A DNA stretch of 64,000 nt from Silanimonas sp021297925. Lineage in GTDB: Bacteria > Pseudomonadota > Gammaproteobacteria > Xanthomonadales > Xanthomonadaceae. The stretch covers positions 52,825 to 116,824 of the forward strand of contig JAPZTL010000001.1 in assembly GCA_027532825.1 (NCBI GenBank). The letters are read 5' to 3'. Within the stretch, counting starts at the first letter, position 1; each line of letters opens with the position of its first letter. The position numbers were made by a program, and so were the translations under genes. Below are positions 16,977 to 26,054 of this stretch, piece after piece. The notes under the pieces are model-generated. The model did no database searches and was not told the origin of the DNA. It saw nothing but the letters and a program-made list of their open reading frames with translations.

Positions 16977-18854
16977 CTAAGCGCTGGCGTTCTGTCGTTT
17001 CCGAAAGTACTCGCGAGTCTCTTCATCGGTGCAATAGACGAAGCAGCTCCTCATCCCGCGAGTCATCAATGTCCTATAGGTGTTCCTGATGATGCGATCC
17101 AAGCGCGACGTCGTGCCTTCGGGATCATTGCGCATCATCGTCTTCCAACCTCGGATCGACTTGTCCTGACGCGACCTTGCCGCGGGCACGGCCACAAGCT
17201 GGCCGTCGCGAGCCACCAGGTCAGGGCCGATGATCACGCCGACGGTGTCAACCTCAAGGCCTTGGCAGGTGTGGATGCAACCCACCTCCTCGACGGAATT
17301 GGGGGCCATGATCCAAAGGCTGCCGTCCGAGCCAAGATTCCATCGACGCTGGAAGCCATGCTCCGGGATGACGATGTCGAAAGCTGATGGGTCCTTCTTG
17401 CTGGCCCAGTCCCAGCAGTAACCCGCCACGATGCGCGCGCGATTGGACTCGGCATTGAGAACCCGAATGGCTTCATGCAGTTCGACCGGGGAATCAAACA
17501 CACGGAAGTCGTAGTCCCGCGACGGCAAGCCCGGGTTGGCCGTCTCTCGAAGCCCCAGCGCGTCGTCGAGCCAAGCGAGGTAACCGTCGGATCCGTTGCA
17601 ACGGAACTGCGACGACAGCTCAAGGCGCGTGACGGCCACCCCCTCCTGTTTTGCCCAGCGCTCGATTTCCGTCGAGTGACCGATGTCCGAAAGCGTGACG
17701 ATCTGGTCGTCATCGACGAAGAAAACGGTGCATCGGGCGCTGCGGACCAGTTCGCCGATCTGATTTTCGCCAAGGTTCTGGTAGAGGCCGGACTTTTCGT
17801 TGAGGCGATGGCCTTCGTCGACGATCAACGCGTCGAAGGTGTTGCGCGGAGTCTCGAAGAAGCCGCCAGACCCGGCGAACAGGTTATCGACCACGCTTGG
17901 CCGAACGCTGCCCTTCATTTTCGCCTTGTAGACCGCGCGAGGGGCGGCATTTTTCGAGACGTACTTGCAAAGGCGTCGCTCCGAGGTGATCCGTGCCATC
18001 AGCTGGATGGCCAGAACCGACTTTCCGGTACCCGGCCCACCGCGCACGATCACCACCTGCTTCCGTTCGTCGGTCGCCATGCGTTCGATGGCGAGAATGT
18101 CTTCGAAAACGAGCTTCTGTTCGTCGATCAGGATGAACTCGCGATGGCCTTTAACCATGCCGCCCACGGCATCGGCCAAAGCCTTCGATGGACGGATTTT
18201 GCCGCCCTCGATCTGCACGATGAGTTCGGCGTCATCGCCCTTCCGCAAGTGTGCCTTGATGAATTCGCGGAGTCGCTGCCGCTCAGCCGCTCCCTTCAGG
18301 AAGATCGGCGCACGCTCCAAGTAAGTCGCATAACGAGGGTCGTCGACGCCGAGACCAGCAGGGTGGTTATGGAGATAGGCGCACGGTGAGAGCGTCGTCT
18401 GGCCTTCGTAGGCGACCGTGTTGAAGCCCCTCAGCAACTCGGCATACGACCAGGCCTGATAGCTGGGATGAAGTCCCTCGCGCTCCGGTCCCGGGCCACC
18501 GCGCTGCGCCATCACGATGCCGTCCTTGTCGGTCGGCGTCGAAGAGGACCATTGCTTCAGCTCAACGATGATGAGGCGAGACCGATCCTCGTCATCGAGG
18601 CCGGAAAGCATCACATCGATGCGCTTCGACGTCTGTGGAATGCCGAACTCGATACCGATGCCCAGCTCGTCAGGGATGCCGGGGTCACGGAGCACCGTAG
18701 CCATTTCGGCAAGAGAGGCCTTCCACGAGCGAAACTCGGGATCAGGGGCATAGCGGCCGGTCTTGCGGAGGAACTCCGAAGCGATCCGGTCCTCGATGAC
18801 GCCGTTGTCTGCGACATCGAGGAAGCCGCGCTTGTTCGAGTGGTAAACGAGCAT
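16977..18854 (-). CDS. PD-(D/E)XK nuclease-superfamily 1 helicase fusion (DUF2075)
   Basis: The 625-residue protein joins two modules. Residues about 40-140 show a RecB/Cas4-like nuclease signature: Glu69, Asp80 in RIDVML, Glu98 and Lys100 in IVELKQW, and QAWSY (Gln133-Tyr137). Residues about 240-620 form a DUF2075 helicase with Walker A GGPGTGKS (272-279), DEGH box (346-349), DDDQ (381-384), SSQFRC (414-419), IHTCQGLEVD (527-536) and arginine motif RNTYRTLMTRG. The start at 18854 follows a very strong GGGAGGAGAAGGG ribosome binding site; the longer open frame upstream is spurious. The G+C is visibly lower than its neighbours, suggesting transfer. A role in phage or plasmid defence is plausible but inferred. 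Confidence 0.87.
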   Translation of the reverse strand: MLVYHSNKRGFLDVADNGVIEDRIASEFLRKTGRYAPDPEFRSWKASLAEMATVLRDPGIPDELGIGIEFGIPQTSKRIDVMLSGLDDEDRSRLIIVELKQWSSSTPTDKDGIVMAQRGGPGPEREGLHPSYQAWSYAELLRGFNTVAYEGQTTLSPCAYLHNHPAGLGVDDPRYATYLERAPIFLKGAAERQRLREFIKAHLRKGDDAELIVQIEGGKIRPSKALADAVGGMVKGHREFILIDEQKLVFEDILAIERMATDERKQVVIVRGGPGTGKSVLAIQLMARITSERRLCKYVSKNAAPRAVYKAKMKGSVRPSVVDNLFAGSGGFFETPRNTFDALIVDEGHRLNEKSGLYQNLGENQIGELVRSARCTVFFVDDDQIVTLSDIGHSTEIERWAKQEGVAVTRLELSSQFRCNGSDGYLAWLDDALGLRETANPGLPSRDYDFRVFDSPVELHEAIRVLNAESNRARIVAGYCWDWASKKDPSAFDIVIPEHGFQRRWNLGSDGSLWIMAPNSVEEVGCIHTCQGLEVDTVGVIIGPDLVARDGQLVAVPAARSRQDKSIRGWKTMMRNDPEGTTSRLDRIIRNTYRTLMTRGMRSCFVYCTDEETREYFRKRQNASA

Positions 18855-18947
18855 CCCTTCTCCTCCCTCACGATCCCTACGGTGCCCTCTCGGGCATTCC
18901 CCGTCCACCCCGGTCAACCATCCCGCCCCCGCCGCGTTACCCGCCCC

Positions 18948-20099
18948 ATGCGCCCTCTCCTTGCCCTCCTCGCCCCCCTGCTGCTGGCCCTGCCCACCGC
19001 GGCACAGACGCCGGCCAAAGTCGATTTGTCGGCCGTGGATGCCCGCATGCAGTCGATCATGGCGCGCTACCGGCTCGACGGCGCGTCGCTGTGGGTGTCG
19101 AAGAACGGACGTACGGTCCTCACCCGTCACTACGGCGGCTACGGCCCAACCACGCGCATCCCCATCGCCTCGGCCAGCAAATGGGTGTCGGCCCTCGTGC
19201 TCGCGCGGCTGGTGGAGCGCGGCACCCTGCGATGGGATTCGACGGTGGGCGAATGGTGGCCCACCGCACCGGCCGACAAGCGCGCCATCACCCTGGCGCA
19301 GTTGTTCTCGCATACCAGCGGCCTGCCCGGCGACGAAAGCGGCTGCCTGGGCAACCCGCTGACGACCCTCCAAGCCTGCGCGGCGCAGATCTTGGCCGGA
19401 CCGATGATCGCCGCGCCGGGCTCGGCGTTCGCCTACGGCGGCCTGTCGATGCAGGTGGCCGGGGCCATGGCCGAGCGCGCGACAGGGCGGAACTGGGATG
19501 CGCTGTTCGATGCCGAGGTGCGGCGTCCGCTTGAGCTTTCCGCCACCGACTACGGCTTCACCAGCACGGCGCCCGGCAATGTGCCGATGACCAACCCCCG
19601 CGTGCCCGGGGGCGTTCGCACGACGCTCGAGGACTACCGCCGCCTGATGGCGATGTGGCAGGCGGATGGCGTCATCCGCGACGGCGCCCAGACGGGGCAG
19701 CGCTACCTCGCGCCGGCGACGATCCGTGCCATGCAGCGCGATCTTTCTACCGGCACGGCGAAGGTCGATGTGCCGGACGTGCCGCAATCGGTGGACGGTT
19801 GGGGTTACGGCTTCGGATTCTGGCTTTTGCCCACCGGGCGCGCGGGCGGGCCGATGCTGGAAAGCAGCCCCGGGGCCTTCGGCTTCCAGGGCTGGGTCGA
19901 TGGCACCGCCGGCATCGCCGGCGTGTTCATGGTGCAGGACACCAACGCGCGGATGGCGCCAGAGGCTGCGGCACTGCAGTCGGACCTGGTCCGCCTGCTC
20001 GATACGCCGCGCTTCACGCAATCAACGTCCCCGGCGGCGGACGCGCCTCCGCCTCGCCGTCAGCCGCCCGGCGAGCGACCTCGCAGCCACGCGAAGTAA
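18948..20099 (+). CDS. Secreted beta-lactamase-family (class C-like) serine hydrolase
   Basis: The 383-residue protein has a signal peptide (MRPLLALLAPLLLALPTAAQ) and the serine hydrolase SxxK motif in SASKW, with a Tyr in the FAYGG region where the family has YxN. FSHTSGLPG is conserved in this family. It is expected in the periplasm, acting on peptides, esters or cell-wall fragments rather than necessarily on antibiotics. Its 3' end overlaps the convergent RND permease gene by 40 bp. Confidence 0.85.
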   Translation: MRPLLALLAPLLLALPTAAQTPAKVDLSAVDARMQSIMARYRLDGASLWVSKNGRTVLTRHYGGYGPTTRIPIASASKWVSALVLARLVERGTLRWDSTVGEWWPTAPADKRAITLAQLFSHTSGLPGDESGCLGNPLTTLQACAAQILAGPMIAAPGSAFAYGGLSMQVAGAMAERATGRNWDALFDAEVRRPLELSATDYGFTSTAPGNVPMTNPRVPGGVRTTLEDYRRLMAMWQADGVIRDGAQTGQRYLAPATIRAMQRDLSTGTAKVDVPDVPQSVDGWGYGFGFWLLPTGRAGGPMLESSPGAFGFQGWVDGTAGIAGVFMVQDTNARMAPEAAALQSDLVRLLDTPRFTQSTSPAADAPPPRRQPPGERPRSHAK

Positions 20100-23000
20100 A
20101 GCAGCGGGATCACCACCAGCGTCAGCAGGGTGGAGACGGCGATGCCGAAGATCAGGCTGATGGCGAGGCCGTTGAAGATCGGGTCGTCGAGGATGAACAG
20201 CGCGCCGAGCATCGCCGCCAGTGCGGTGAGCCCGATGGGCTGAGCGCGCACCGCGCAGGCCTCGATGACGGCATCGGCGAGCTCACGGCCGTTCGCGATG
20301 GCGTGGTTGATGAAGTCCACCAGCAAGATCGAGTTGCGAACAATGATGCCCGCCAGCGCGATCATGCCGATCATGCTGGTGGCGGTGAACTGCGCACCGA
20401 GCAGCGCGTGGCCCGGCATCACGCCGATCACGGTGAGCGGGATCGGCGCCATGATCACCAACGGCACGACGTAGCTGCGGAACTGCGCGACGATCAGCAG
20501 GTAGATCAGCACGAGGCCCGCGGCGTAGGCGAGGCCCATGTCGCGGAAGGTCTGCCACGTCACCTGCCACTCGCCGTCCCACTTGAGGGTGAAGGCCAGC
20601 GGGTCATCGGGCGCGGTGAAGAAGCGCTGCACCACCGGGACGCCGACATCGATCGAATCGACGCGACCCACCAGCGAGAACATGCCGTACAGCGGCGAGT
20701 CGACCTCACCGGCCTCGTCGGCCATGACATTGACGACCGGCAGCAGGTCCTTCTGCATCAGCATCGGCTCCCACGGCTCGCGACGCACCTCGACGAGTTC
20801 GACCAGCGGAATCATCCGCCCGTCCTGCGCACGCACCTTCAGCGCCAGCAGCTCATCGATCCGCGCCTGCTCGCCGGCCGGGAGACGCAGGCGCACCGGG
20901 ATGGCGTGCTTCGCCACGCCGTCGCGCAGGTAGGTCGCGTCCACACCGCCCACGGCGAGCGCGAGCGTCTGCGCGATCGCCTGCTGGCTGACGCCCAGCC
21001 GCGCGGCGCGCACTCGGTCGATCACCACGGTCTCGCGGGAGGCCTTCGCTTCCAGCGTGGTGTCGATGTCGACGAGGCCATCGGTCTCGCGCGCCAGGCC
21101 CTCGAGGCCTTCGGCGATGCGGCGCACCGTGGCGGCATCGGGGCCATAGATCTCGGCCACCAGCGGCGCCAATACGGGCGGGCCCGGCGGCACTTCGACG
21201 ACCTTGAGCGCGGCGCCGTAGCGGGTGGCGATCGCCTGCAGGGCCGGGCGCCAGGCGCGGGCGAGGTCGTGACTCTTGTCGTCGCGGTCGTGCTTGTCGA
21301 CCAGGTTCACCTGCAGGTCGCCGAGCGCGGCGCCTTCGCGCAGGTAGTACTGGCGCACGAGGCCGTTGAAGTTCACCGGCGCCGAGGTTCCGGCATAGCC
21401 CTGCACGTCGAGCACTTCGGGGCGCTCGCGGAGTTCGGCGGCCAGCTCGAGCAGCAGCGCATTGGTGCGCTCCAGCGGCGTGCCTTCCGGCAGGTCGACG
21501 ACGATCTGCAGCTCCGACTTGTTGTCGAAGGGCAGCATCTTCAGCACGACCCGCTGCACCACGACGAGTCCAACCGACAGCGCCACCGCGGCACCGATGC
21601 CGGCGAAGAGCTTGAACCGGCGCGCGCCGCCCTTGGCCGGGTCGAGAAAGGGGCGCATCAGGCGGTCGAACACGCCGTGCAGACGCGCCGCGAGGCCGCC
21701 GTGGCCGCGGCCGCCCTGCTCTCCATCGACATGGGCGCCCAAGCGCGCGTAGTGGCGCGACAGGAGCTTGACCGCCAGCCACGGCGTCACCGTCAGGGCG
21801 ATCAGCAGCGAGAGCAGCATGCCCACCGAGGCGTTGATCGGGATCGGGCGCATGTACGGGCCCATCAGCCCGGTGACGAAGGCCATGGGCAGCAGCGCGG
21901 CGATCACGGTGAAGGTTGCGAGGATCGTCGGGCCGCCGATCTCGTCGACCGCCGCTGGCAGCGCGTCGCGCAGCGACTTGCCGCCGAGCGTCATGTGGCG
22001 ATGGATGTTCTCCACCACGACGATGGCGTCGTCGACGAGGATGCCGATGGAGAAGATCAGCGCGAACAGCGAGACGCGGTTGATGGTGAAACCCATCGCC
22101 CAGCTGGCGAACAGCGTCACGGCCAGCGTCAGGATCACCGCCGCGCCGACCACCACCGCTTCACGCCAGCCGAGCGCGACCAGCACCAGCAGCACTACGG
22201 CCATGGTCGCGAAGACCAGCTTCTTGATCAGCGTGATTGCCTTCTCGTTGGCGGTGAAGCCGTAGTCGCGCGTCACCGTCGCATGCACGCCCTCCGGGAT
22301 CAGCGCGCCCTCGAGGGCGACGAGGCGCTCGCGGATCGCGGCGGTGATGTCGGCAGCATTGGCGCCCGGCTTCTTGGCGATCGCCAGCGTGACCGCCGGG
22401 GCCCATTCCACGGGCGACGCGTCGCCGCTCGGCGCGCCCGCGCCCGTCGCGTGCCAAACGTAAGCGGTCGGTCGGTCCGCGGCCTCGCGGATCGTCGCGA
22501 TGTCGGCCAAGCGCAGCGGCTGGCCTCCGGCCGCGTTCGCGGCCGGATCAACACTCGACCGAAGGCCGAGCACGAGATCGGCCACGCCGTTCGCGTCGGC
22601 GAGGAAGGTGCCCACGGTCACCGGCACCTGCGTACCGCTGGCATCGACGCGCTCGCCGGCCTGCAGCACCACGTTGGCCGCGGCCAGCGCCTGCTGCAGT
22701 TCGCCGACCGTCATGCCATGCGCGGCGAGGCGCGTGGCGTCCAACTCGACGACCACCGCGCGCTCCGGCGCGCCGATGGTGGTGATGTCGCGGGTGCCGG
22801 GCACGCGCTTGAGTTCGGTTTCCAGCGCACGGGCCACGGCGCCGAGCTCGGTCGCACCGCGCTGCGGGTCGTCCGTCCACAGGGTCACGCCCATCACCGG
22901 CACGTCGTCGATGCCCATCGGACGCACCAGCGGCGGGCCCACGCCCAGCCCCGGCGGCACGAAGTCGGCGTTGGCGAAGACCTGGTTGTACAGGCGGACG

Positions 23001-23338
23001 AGGGCGTCCTTGCGCGGGATGCCGACGTCGAACTCGACGGTCACCACGGCCATGCCGGGGCGGCTCATCGCGTAGACGTGCTTGACGCCTTCGACCTCGG
23101 CGAGCTTCTGCTGCAGCGGCACGCTGACGAGCGATTCGACGTCGTGGGCCGACGAGCCGGCGAAGGGCACGAAGACGTTCGCCATCGTCACGTCGATCTG
23201 CGGCTCTTCCTCGCGCGGGGTGATCATCACCGCCACGAGGCCGAGCAGCAGGGCCGCCAGCGCCAGCACCGGCGTCAGCGGGTTGGTCTGGAAGGCCCGG
23301 GCCAGCCGCCCGGACACGCCCAATCGTGGCTCACTCAT
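20060..23338 (-). CDS. RND-family efflux permease
   Basis: The 1092-residue protein has the RND layout of an N-terminal helix, a large periplasmic loop, a bundle of helices, a second periplasmic loop and a second bundle. Family motifs include QIDVTMANVFVPFAG near the N-terminus and ILVDDAIVVVENIHRH in the helical core. It would form the proton-driven inner membrane pump of a tripartite exporter with the upstream adaptor. Its ATG overlaps the adaptor stop by 8 bp. The cargo is unknown, but the operon is preceded by a BigR-like operator, so reactive sulfur species or toxic organics are candidates. Confidence 0.9.
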   Translation of the reverse strand: MSEPRLGVSGRLARAFQTNPLTPVLALAALLLGLVAVMITPREEEPQIDVTMANVFVPFAGSSAHDVESLVSVPLQQKLAEVEGVKHVYAMSRPGMAVVTVEFDVGIPRKDALVRLYNQVFANADFVPPGLGVGPPLVRPMGIDDVPVMGVTLWTDDPQRGATELGAVARALETELKRVPGTRDITTIGAPERAVVVELDATRLAAHGMTVGELQQALAAANVVLQAGERVDASGTQVPVTVGTFLADANGVADLVLGLRSSVDPAANAAGGQPLRLADIATIREAADRPTAYVWHATGAGAPSGDASPVEWAPAVTLAIAKKPGANAADITAAIRERLVALEGALIPEGVHATVTRDYGFTANEKAITLIKKLVFATMAVVLLVLVALGWREAVVVGAAVILTLAVTLFASWAMGFTINRVSLFALIFSIGILVDDAIVVVENIHRHMTLGGKSLRDALPAAVDEIGGPTILATFTVIAALLPMAFVTGLMGPYMRPIPINASVGMLLSLLIALTVTPWLAVKLLSRHYARLGAHVDGEQGGRGHGGLAARLHGVFDRLMRPFLDPAKGGARRFKLFAGIGAAVALSVGLVVVQRVVLKMLPFDNKSELQIVVDLPEGTPLERTNALLLELAAELRERPEVLDVQGYAGTSAPVNFNGLVRQYYLREGAALGDLQVNLVDKHDRDDKSHDLARAWRPALQAIATRYGAALKVVEVPPGPPVLAPLVAEIYGPDAATVRRIAEGLEGLARETDGLVDIDTTLEAKASRETVVIDRVRAARLGVSQQAIAQTLALAVGGVDATYLRDGVAKHAIPVRLRLPAGEQARIDELLALKVRAQDGRMIPLVELVEVRREPWEPMLMQKDLLPVVNVMADEAGEVDSPLYGMFSLVGRVDSIDVGVPVVQRFFTAPDDPLAFTLKWDGEWQVTWQTFRDMGLAYAAGLVLIYLLIVAQFRSYVVPLVIMAPIPLTVIGVMPGHALLGAQFTATSMIGMIALAGIIVRNSILLVDFINHAIANGRELADAVIEACAVRAQPIGLTALAAMLGALFILDDPIFNGLAISLIFGIAVSTLLTLVVIPLLYFAWLRGRSPGG

Positions 23339-24407
23339 CGGCGGCCTCCCGCGCGGCGCGCTGGGCCACCAGCGCGGCCACCGGGTCGAGCGCGATGGCC
23401 TCACCCGAGGCGAGGCCGGCGATCACCTCCACGCGATCGCCGAAGACTTCGCCCACGCGGATCTGCCGCAGTCCCACGCGGCCGTCGGCCGAGACGACGT
23501 ACACCGCGGCGATCTCGCTGCGGCGCACGAGGGCCGTGGCAGGCACGAGCAGGCGCTCGGCCTCGCCCAGCTTGAAGCGCACCTTGACGGTGTTGCCCGG
23601 CTGCAGGCCGGTTTCCATCTCCGGCAGCTCGACGCGGACGGTGAAGGTGTGGGTTTGGGGGTTCGCCGCGGGGAACACGATGACCTCGCGGGCCTCGACG
23701 TCGCGGCCGTCGGCCAAGCGCACCGTGGCGGCCTTGTGCTCGCGGATGGCCGCGATGTCGGCCTGCGGCACCTGCACCTCGACGCGCAGCTGGCCGAGCG
23801 AAAGGCCCGACACCAGCGGCTGGCCCGGTGCGACGGTCTCGCCGATCTCGACATGGCGCTGGGTGACGAGGCCCGAGTACGGCGCGCGCACCACGGTGTA
23901 ATCGACCTGCTCGCCTGCCTGCTTCACGCCCGCTTCGGCGGCGGCGAGGGCCGCACGCGCGGCGTCGCGCCGTGCGGTGGCCTGGTCGAGCTGCGAGCGC
24001 GCCACCAGCTGGCGCGCGGCGAGGTCGGCGATGCGGCGCTGGTCGGCGTCCGCTTCCGCGGCCTGCGCGCGTGCGGCCCGCAGCGCGGCTTCCGCCTGCG
24101 CGCGACCGCTGCGCTGCTCGACGTCGGTGAAGCGCACGACGACGTCGCCGGCCTTCACCACGTCGTTGACGTCGAAGGGCAGCTCGACCACGCGCCCGGC
24201 CGTCTGCGCGGCGAGCGTCGCTTGGTTCACCGCCTGCACCACGCCGTCCCAGCTGCGCTCGCGTGCGGCAGTGGCCGGCGCGACGACGACGGTGGCGAGG
24301 CTTGGATCACCCGTCGGGGCGGCGCGGTCGTCGCCACCGCCCGAGCAGGCGGAGAGCGCGAGGGCGGCGACGAGGACGACGGCAAGGGGCAGGCGGTGGA
24401 GGCGCAT
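23331..24407 (-). CDS. RND periplasmic adaptor (membrane fusion lipoprotein)
   Basis: The 358-residue protein has a lipoprotein signal with lipobox LSACSG and a biotinyl-lipoyl half-motif (TAGRVVELPFDVNDVVKAGD). An alpha-hairpin coiled coil rich in Ala/Arg follows (about 105-165), then the second lipoyl half (YTVVRAPYSGLVTQRHVEIG) and a beta-barrel domain. It links the RND pump to an outer membrane channel; no TolC-like gene is present nearby. It starts 11 bp after the DUF2892 gene, so all three form one operon. Confidence 0.9.
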   Translation of the reverse strand: MRLHRLPLAVVLVAALALSACSGGGDDRAAPTGDPSLATVVVAPATAARERSWDGVVQAVNQATLAAQTAGRVVELPFDVNDVVKAGDVVVRFTDVEQRSGRAQAEAALRAARAQAAEADADQRRIADLAARQLVARSQLDQATARRDAARAALAAAEAGVKQAGEQVDYTVVRAPYSGLVTQRHVEIGETVAPGQPLVSGLSLGQLRVEVQVPQADIAAIREHKAATVRLADGRDVEAREVIVFPAANPQTHTFTVRVELPEMETGLQPGNTVKVRFKLGEAERLLVPATALVRRSEIAAVYVVSADGRVGLRQIRVGEVFGDRVEVIAGLASGEAIALDPVAALVAQRAAREAADE

Positions 24408-24418
24408 GGCAAGGTGCC

Positions 24419-24622
24419 TCAGCGGAACGCGCAGCCGGACGACAGACCCAGCTTCTTGAACACGATGGCGGCCGGACAGAAGCCAGTGAACGCCGACTGC
24501 AGCAGGTTGAGGCCGATGAACACCGTGAACAGGAAGAACCACGGCGACACGAGCTGGGTCAGCGCGACGGAGATCAGGGTCATCACGCCGGCGAAAGCGA
24601 GGACGGCACGGTCGAGGTTCAT
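24419..24622 (-). CDS. DUF2892 (YgaP-like) inner membrane protein
   Basis: The 67-residue protein has the MNLDRAVLAFAGVM start and two transmembrane helices (about residues 8-25 and 29-48). The conserved GFCPAA cysteine follows, and a second cysteine lies near the C-terminus (SSGCAFR). DUF2892 proteins are often linked to rhodanese and sulfide-stress genes. It is the first gene of the DUF2892-MFP-RND operon, downstream of the operator. Confidence 0.88.
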   Translation of the reverse strand: MNLDRAVLAFAGVMTLISVALTQLVSPWFFLFTVFIGLNLLQSAFTGFCPAAIVFKKLGLSSGCAFR

Positions 24623-24652
24623 CGCGGGGCTCCTTTCAATGTGCGTGAACTC

Positions 24653-24676
24653 TAAATTAGGTATTGCTAATTTAGC
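24653..24676. promoter_or_regulatory. Predicted BigR/SqrR-like operator
   Basis: A perfect inverted repeat with arms CTAAATTAG (24653-24661) and CTAATTTAG (24668-24676) around a six-base spacer lies in the 103-bp gap between divergent bigR-like and DUF2892 genes. The AT-rich arms contrast sharply with the surroundings. The position and dyad fit an ArsR-type repressor site controlling both directions, as for the BigR box known from Xylella and Agrobacterium. Confidence 0.75.
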
Positions 24677-24725
24677 AACTGCCGGTCACACTTCACGCAT
24701 CGCAGCCGTGCCCTTCCTCGCTCTC

Positions 24726-25076
24726 ATGTCCCGCAGCGCCACCGCCCCCTCCCTTGCCGACGCCATGGCCTCGCAGGCCGAGGCCGCTGCCGAACTGCTC
24801 AAGGTCCTGGGCCACCCGGCGCGGCTGCGCATCCTGTGCCTGCTGGTGGAGGGCGAGCGCGCGGTGGGCGCAATCAATGCCGAGATCCCGCTCTCGCAAT
24901 CCGCGCTGTCGCAGCACCTCGCCCTGCTGCGAGGGAACGGCCTCGTCGAAACCCGGCGCGAGGCGCAGACGATTTTCTATTCGCTGGCCGATGGCCCGGC
25001 GCGCGCCATCCTCGGCACGCTGCACGATCTCTACTGCGCGGCGCCTCAAAGGGCGTCGATCGGCAGCCGGAAGTAG
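24726..25076 (+). CDS. ArsR-family persulfide-sensing repressor, BigR/SqrR-like
   Basis: The 116-residue winged-helix protein has the ArsR recognition helix QSALSQHLALLRGNGLVETR. Two cysteines, Cys38 (RILCLLV) and Cys104 (DLYCAAP), are 66 residues apart, the same spacing as the Cys pairs of SqrR (41/107) and BigR (42/108) that form a tetrasulfide bridge with persulfides and release DNA. It is divergent from the RND operon and next to a persulfide-dioxygenase-like gene, matching a sulfide-stress role. Its end overlaps the convergent metallo-hydrolase gene by 31 bp. Confidence 0.85.
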   Translation: MSRSATAPSLADAMASQAEAAAELLKVLGHPARLRILCLLVEGERAVGAINAEIPLSQSALSQHLALLRGNGLVETRREAQTIFYSLADGPARAILGTLHDLYCAAPQRASIGSRK

Positions 25077-25942
25077 CGGGTGCCGTTCGATTCGGGCTCG
25101 GGCAGCCGCCCGGCCTTCATGTTCACCTGCAGCGACGGCAGGATCAGCGCCGGCACCGGAAGCGTGGCGTCCCGCGCCTCGCGCAGCGCCACGTAGGCGT
25201 CCTCGTCGATGCCATCGCGGACATGGATGTTCGCGGCCCGCTGTTCGGCCACCGTGCTTTCCCAGCGGATCCCGCGCCCGCCCGGGCCGTAGTCGTGGCA
25301 CATGAACAAGCGCGTGTCCGGCGGCAGCGACAGCGCGCGCCGCATCGAGCGGTAGAGCGTCCGCGCGTCGCCACCGGGGAAGTCCGCGCGCGCCGAGCCG
25401 CCGTCGGGCATGAACAGCGTGTCGCCGACGAAGGCGGCATCGCCGACCACGTGGGTCATGCAGGCCGGCGTGTGTCCGGGCGTGTGCCAGGCCACGGCCT
25501 CGAGCGCACCGATGCGATAACGCTCGCCATCGCGGAACAGGTGGTCGAACTGGCTGCCGTCGCGACGGAACTCGGGGCCTTCGTTGAAGAGGCGACCGAA
25601 GGTGTCCTGGACGACGTCGATGCGCTGGCCGATGGCGATGCGGCCGCCGACCTGCTGCTGCACCCATGGCGCGGCCGAGAGGTGGTCGGCGTGGACGTGG
25701 GTCTCGATGATCCACTCGACCCGCAGGCCCTCGCGGCGGACCAGGTCGACGACGGCTCCGGCCGAGCGGTGGGCGACGCGCCCCGAGGCGGCCTCGAAGT
25801 CCAGCACCGGGTCGATGATCGCGCAGGCCGGCCCCGCGGGCTCGCGCACCACGTAGCTCACGGTGTGCGTGGTCGGATCGAAGAAGGCGGTCACGTCGGG
25901 GGCGGGGCCGCCGGGGCGTTCGATGCGGAGGTCGGTCGACAT
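25046..25942 (-). CDS. Blh/ETHE1-like metallo-beta-lactamase-fold hydrolase (putative persulfide dioxygenase)
   Basis: The 298-residue protein has metal ligands in THVHADHL (His82, His84, Asp86, His87), WHTPGHTP, VGDTLFMPDGGSARADFPGG and MCHDYGPGG. The GGSARADFPGG stretch and overall layout match the Blh/ETHE1 group, which oxidises glutathione persulfide to sulfite using iron. The ATG at 25942 begins MSTDLRIERPG. It is convergent with the BigR-like gene, with which Blh proteins are classically paired. Confidence 0.86.
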   Translation of the reverse strand: MSTDLRIERPGGPAPDVTAFFDPTTHTVSYVVREPAGPACAIIDPVLDFEAASGRVAHRSAGAVVDLVRREGLRVEWIIETHVHADHLSAAPWVQQQVGGRIAIGQRIDVVQDTFGRLFNEGPEFRRDGSQFDHLFRDGERYRIGALEAVAWHTPGHTPACMTHVVGDAAFVGDTLFMPDGGSARADFPGGDARTLYRSMRRALSLPPDTRLFMCHDYGPGGRGIRWESTVAEQRAANIHVRDGIDEDAYVALREARDATLPVPALILPSLQVNMKAGRLPEPESNGTRYFRLPIDAL

Positions 25943-26054
25943 GCGCGAAGTGTGAGGCACGCGGGCCGATCGGCACCATGCGAAGCGCGCTCCGCACCCG
26001 GCGTCCGGGGCATTTCGCCGAGCCTGCACCGGTCGACCGGCAGACTGCGCCCCC

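Noticed and set aside
18855..20021. Long N-terminal extension of the nuclease-helicase to 20021
   Set aside because: It reads antisense through the serine hydrolase gene and a strong ribosome binding site precedes the ATG at 18854.
19655..23575. 1306-codon plus-strand open frame opposite the RND operon
   Set aside because: High G+C produces long antisense frames. The residues are His/Arg/Gly-rich without domain motifs, while the minus strand encodes clear RND proteins.
25943..26054. Possible cobalamin riboswitch before the TonB receptor
   Set aside because: The conserved B12-box GCCACTG-type core is absent and the leader is only about 110 bp.
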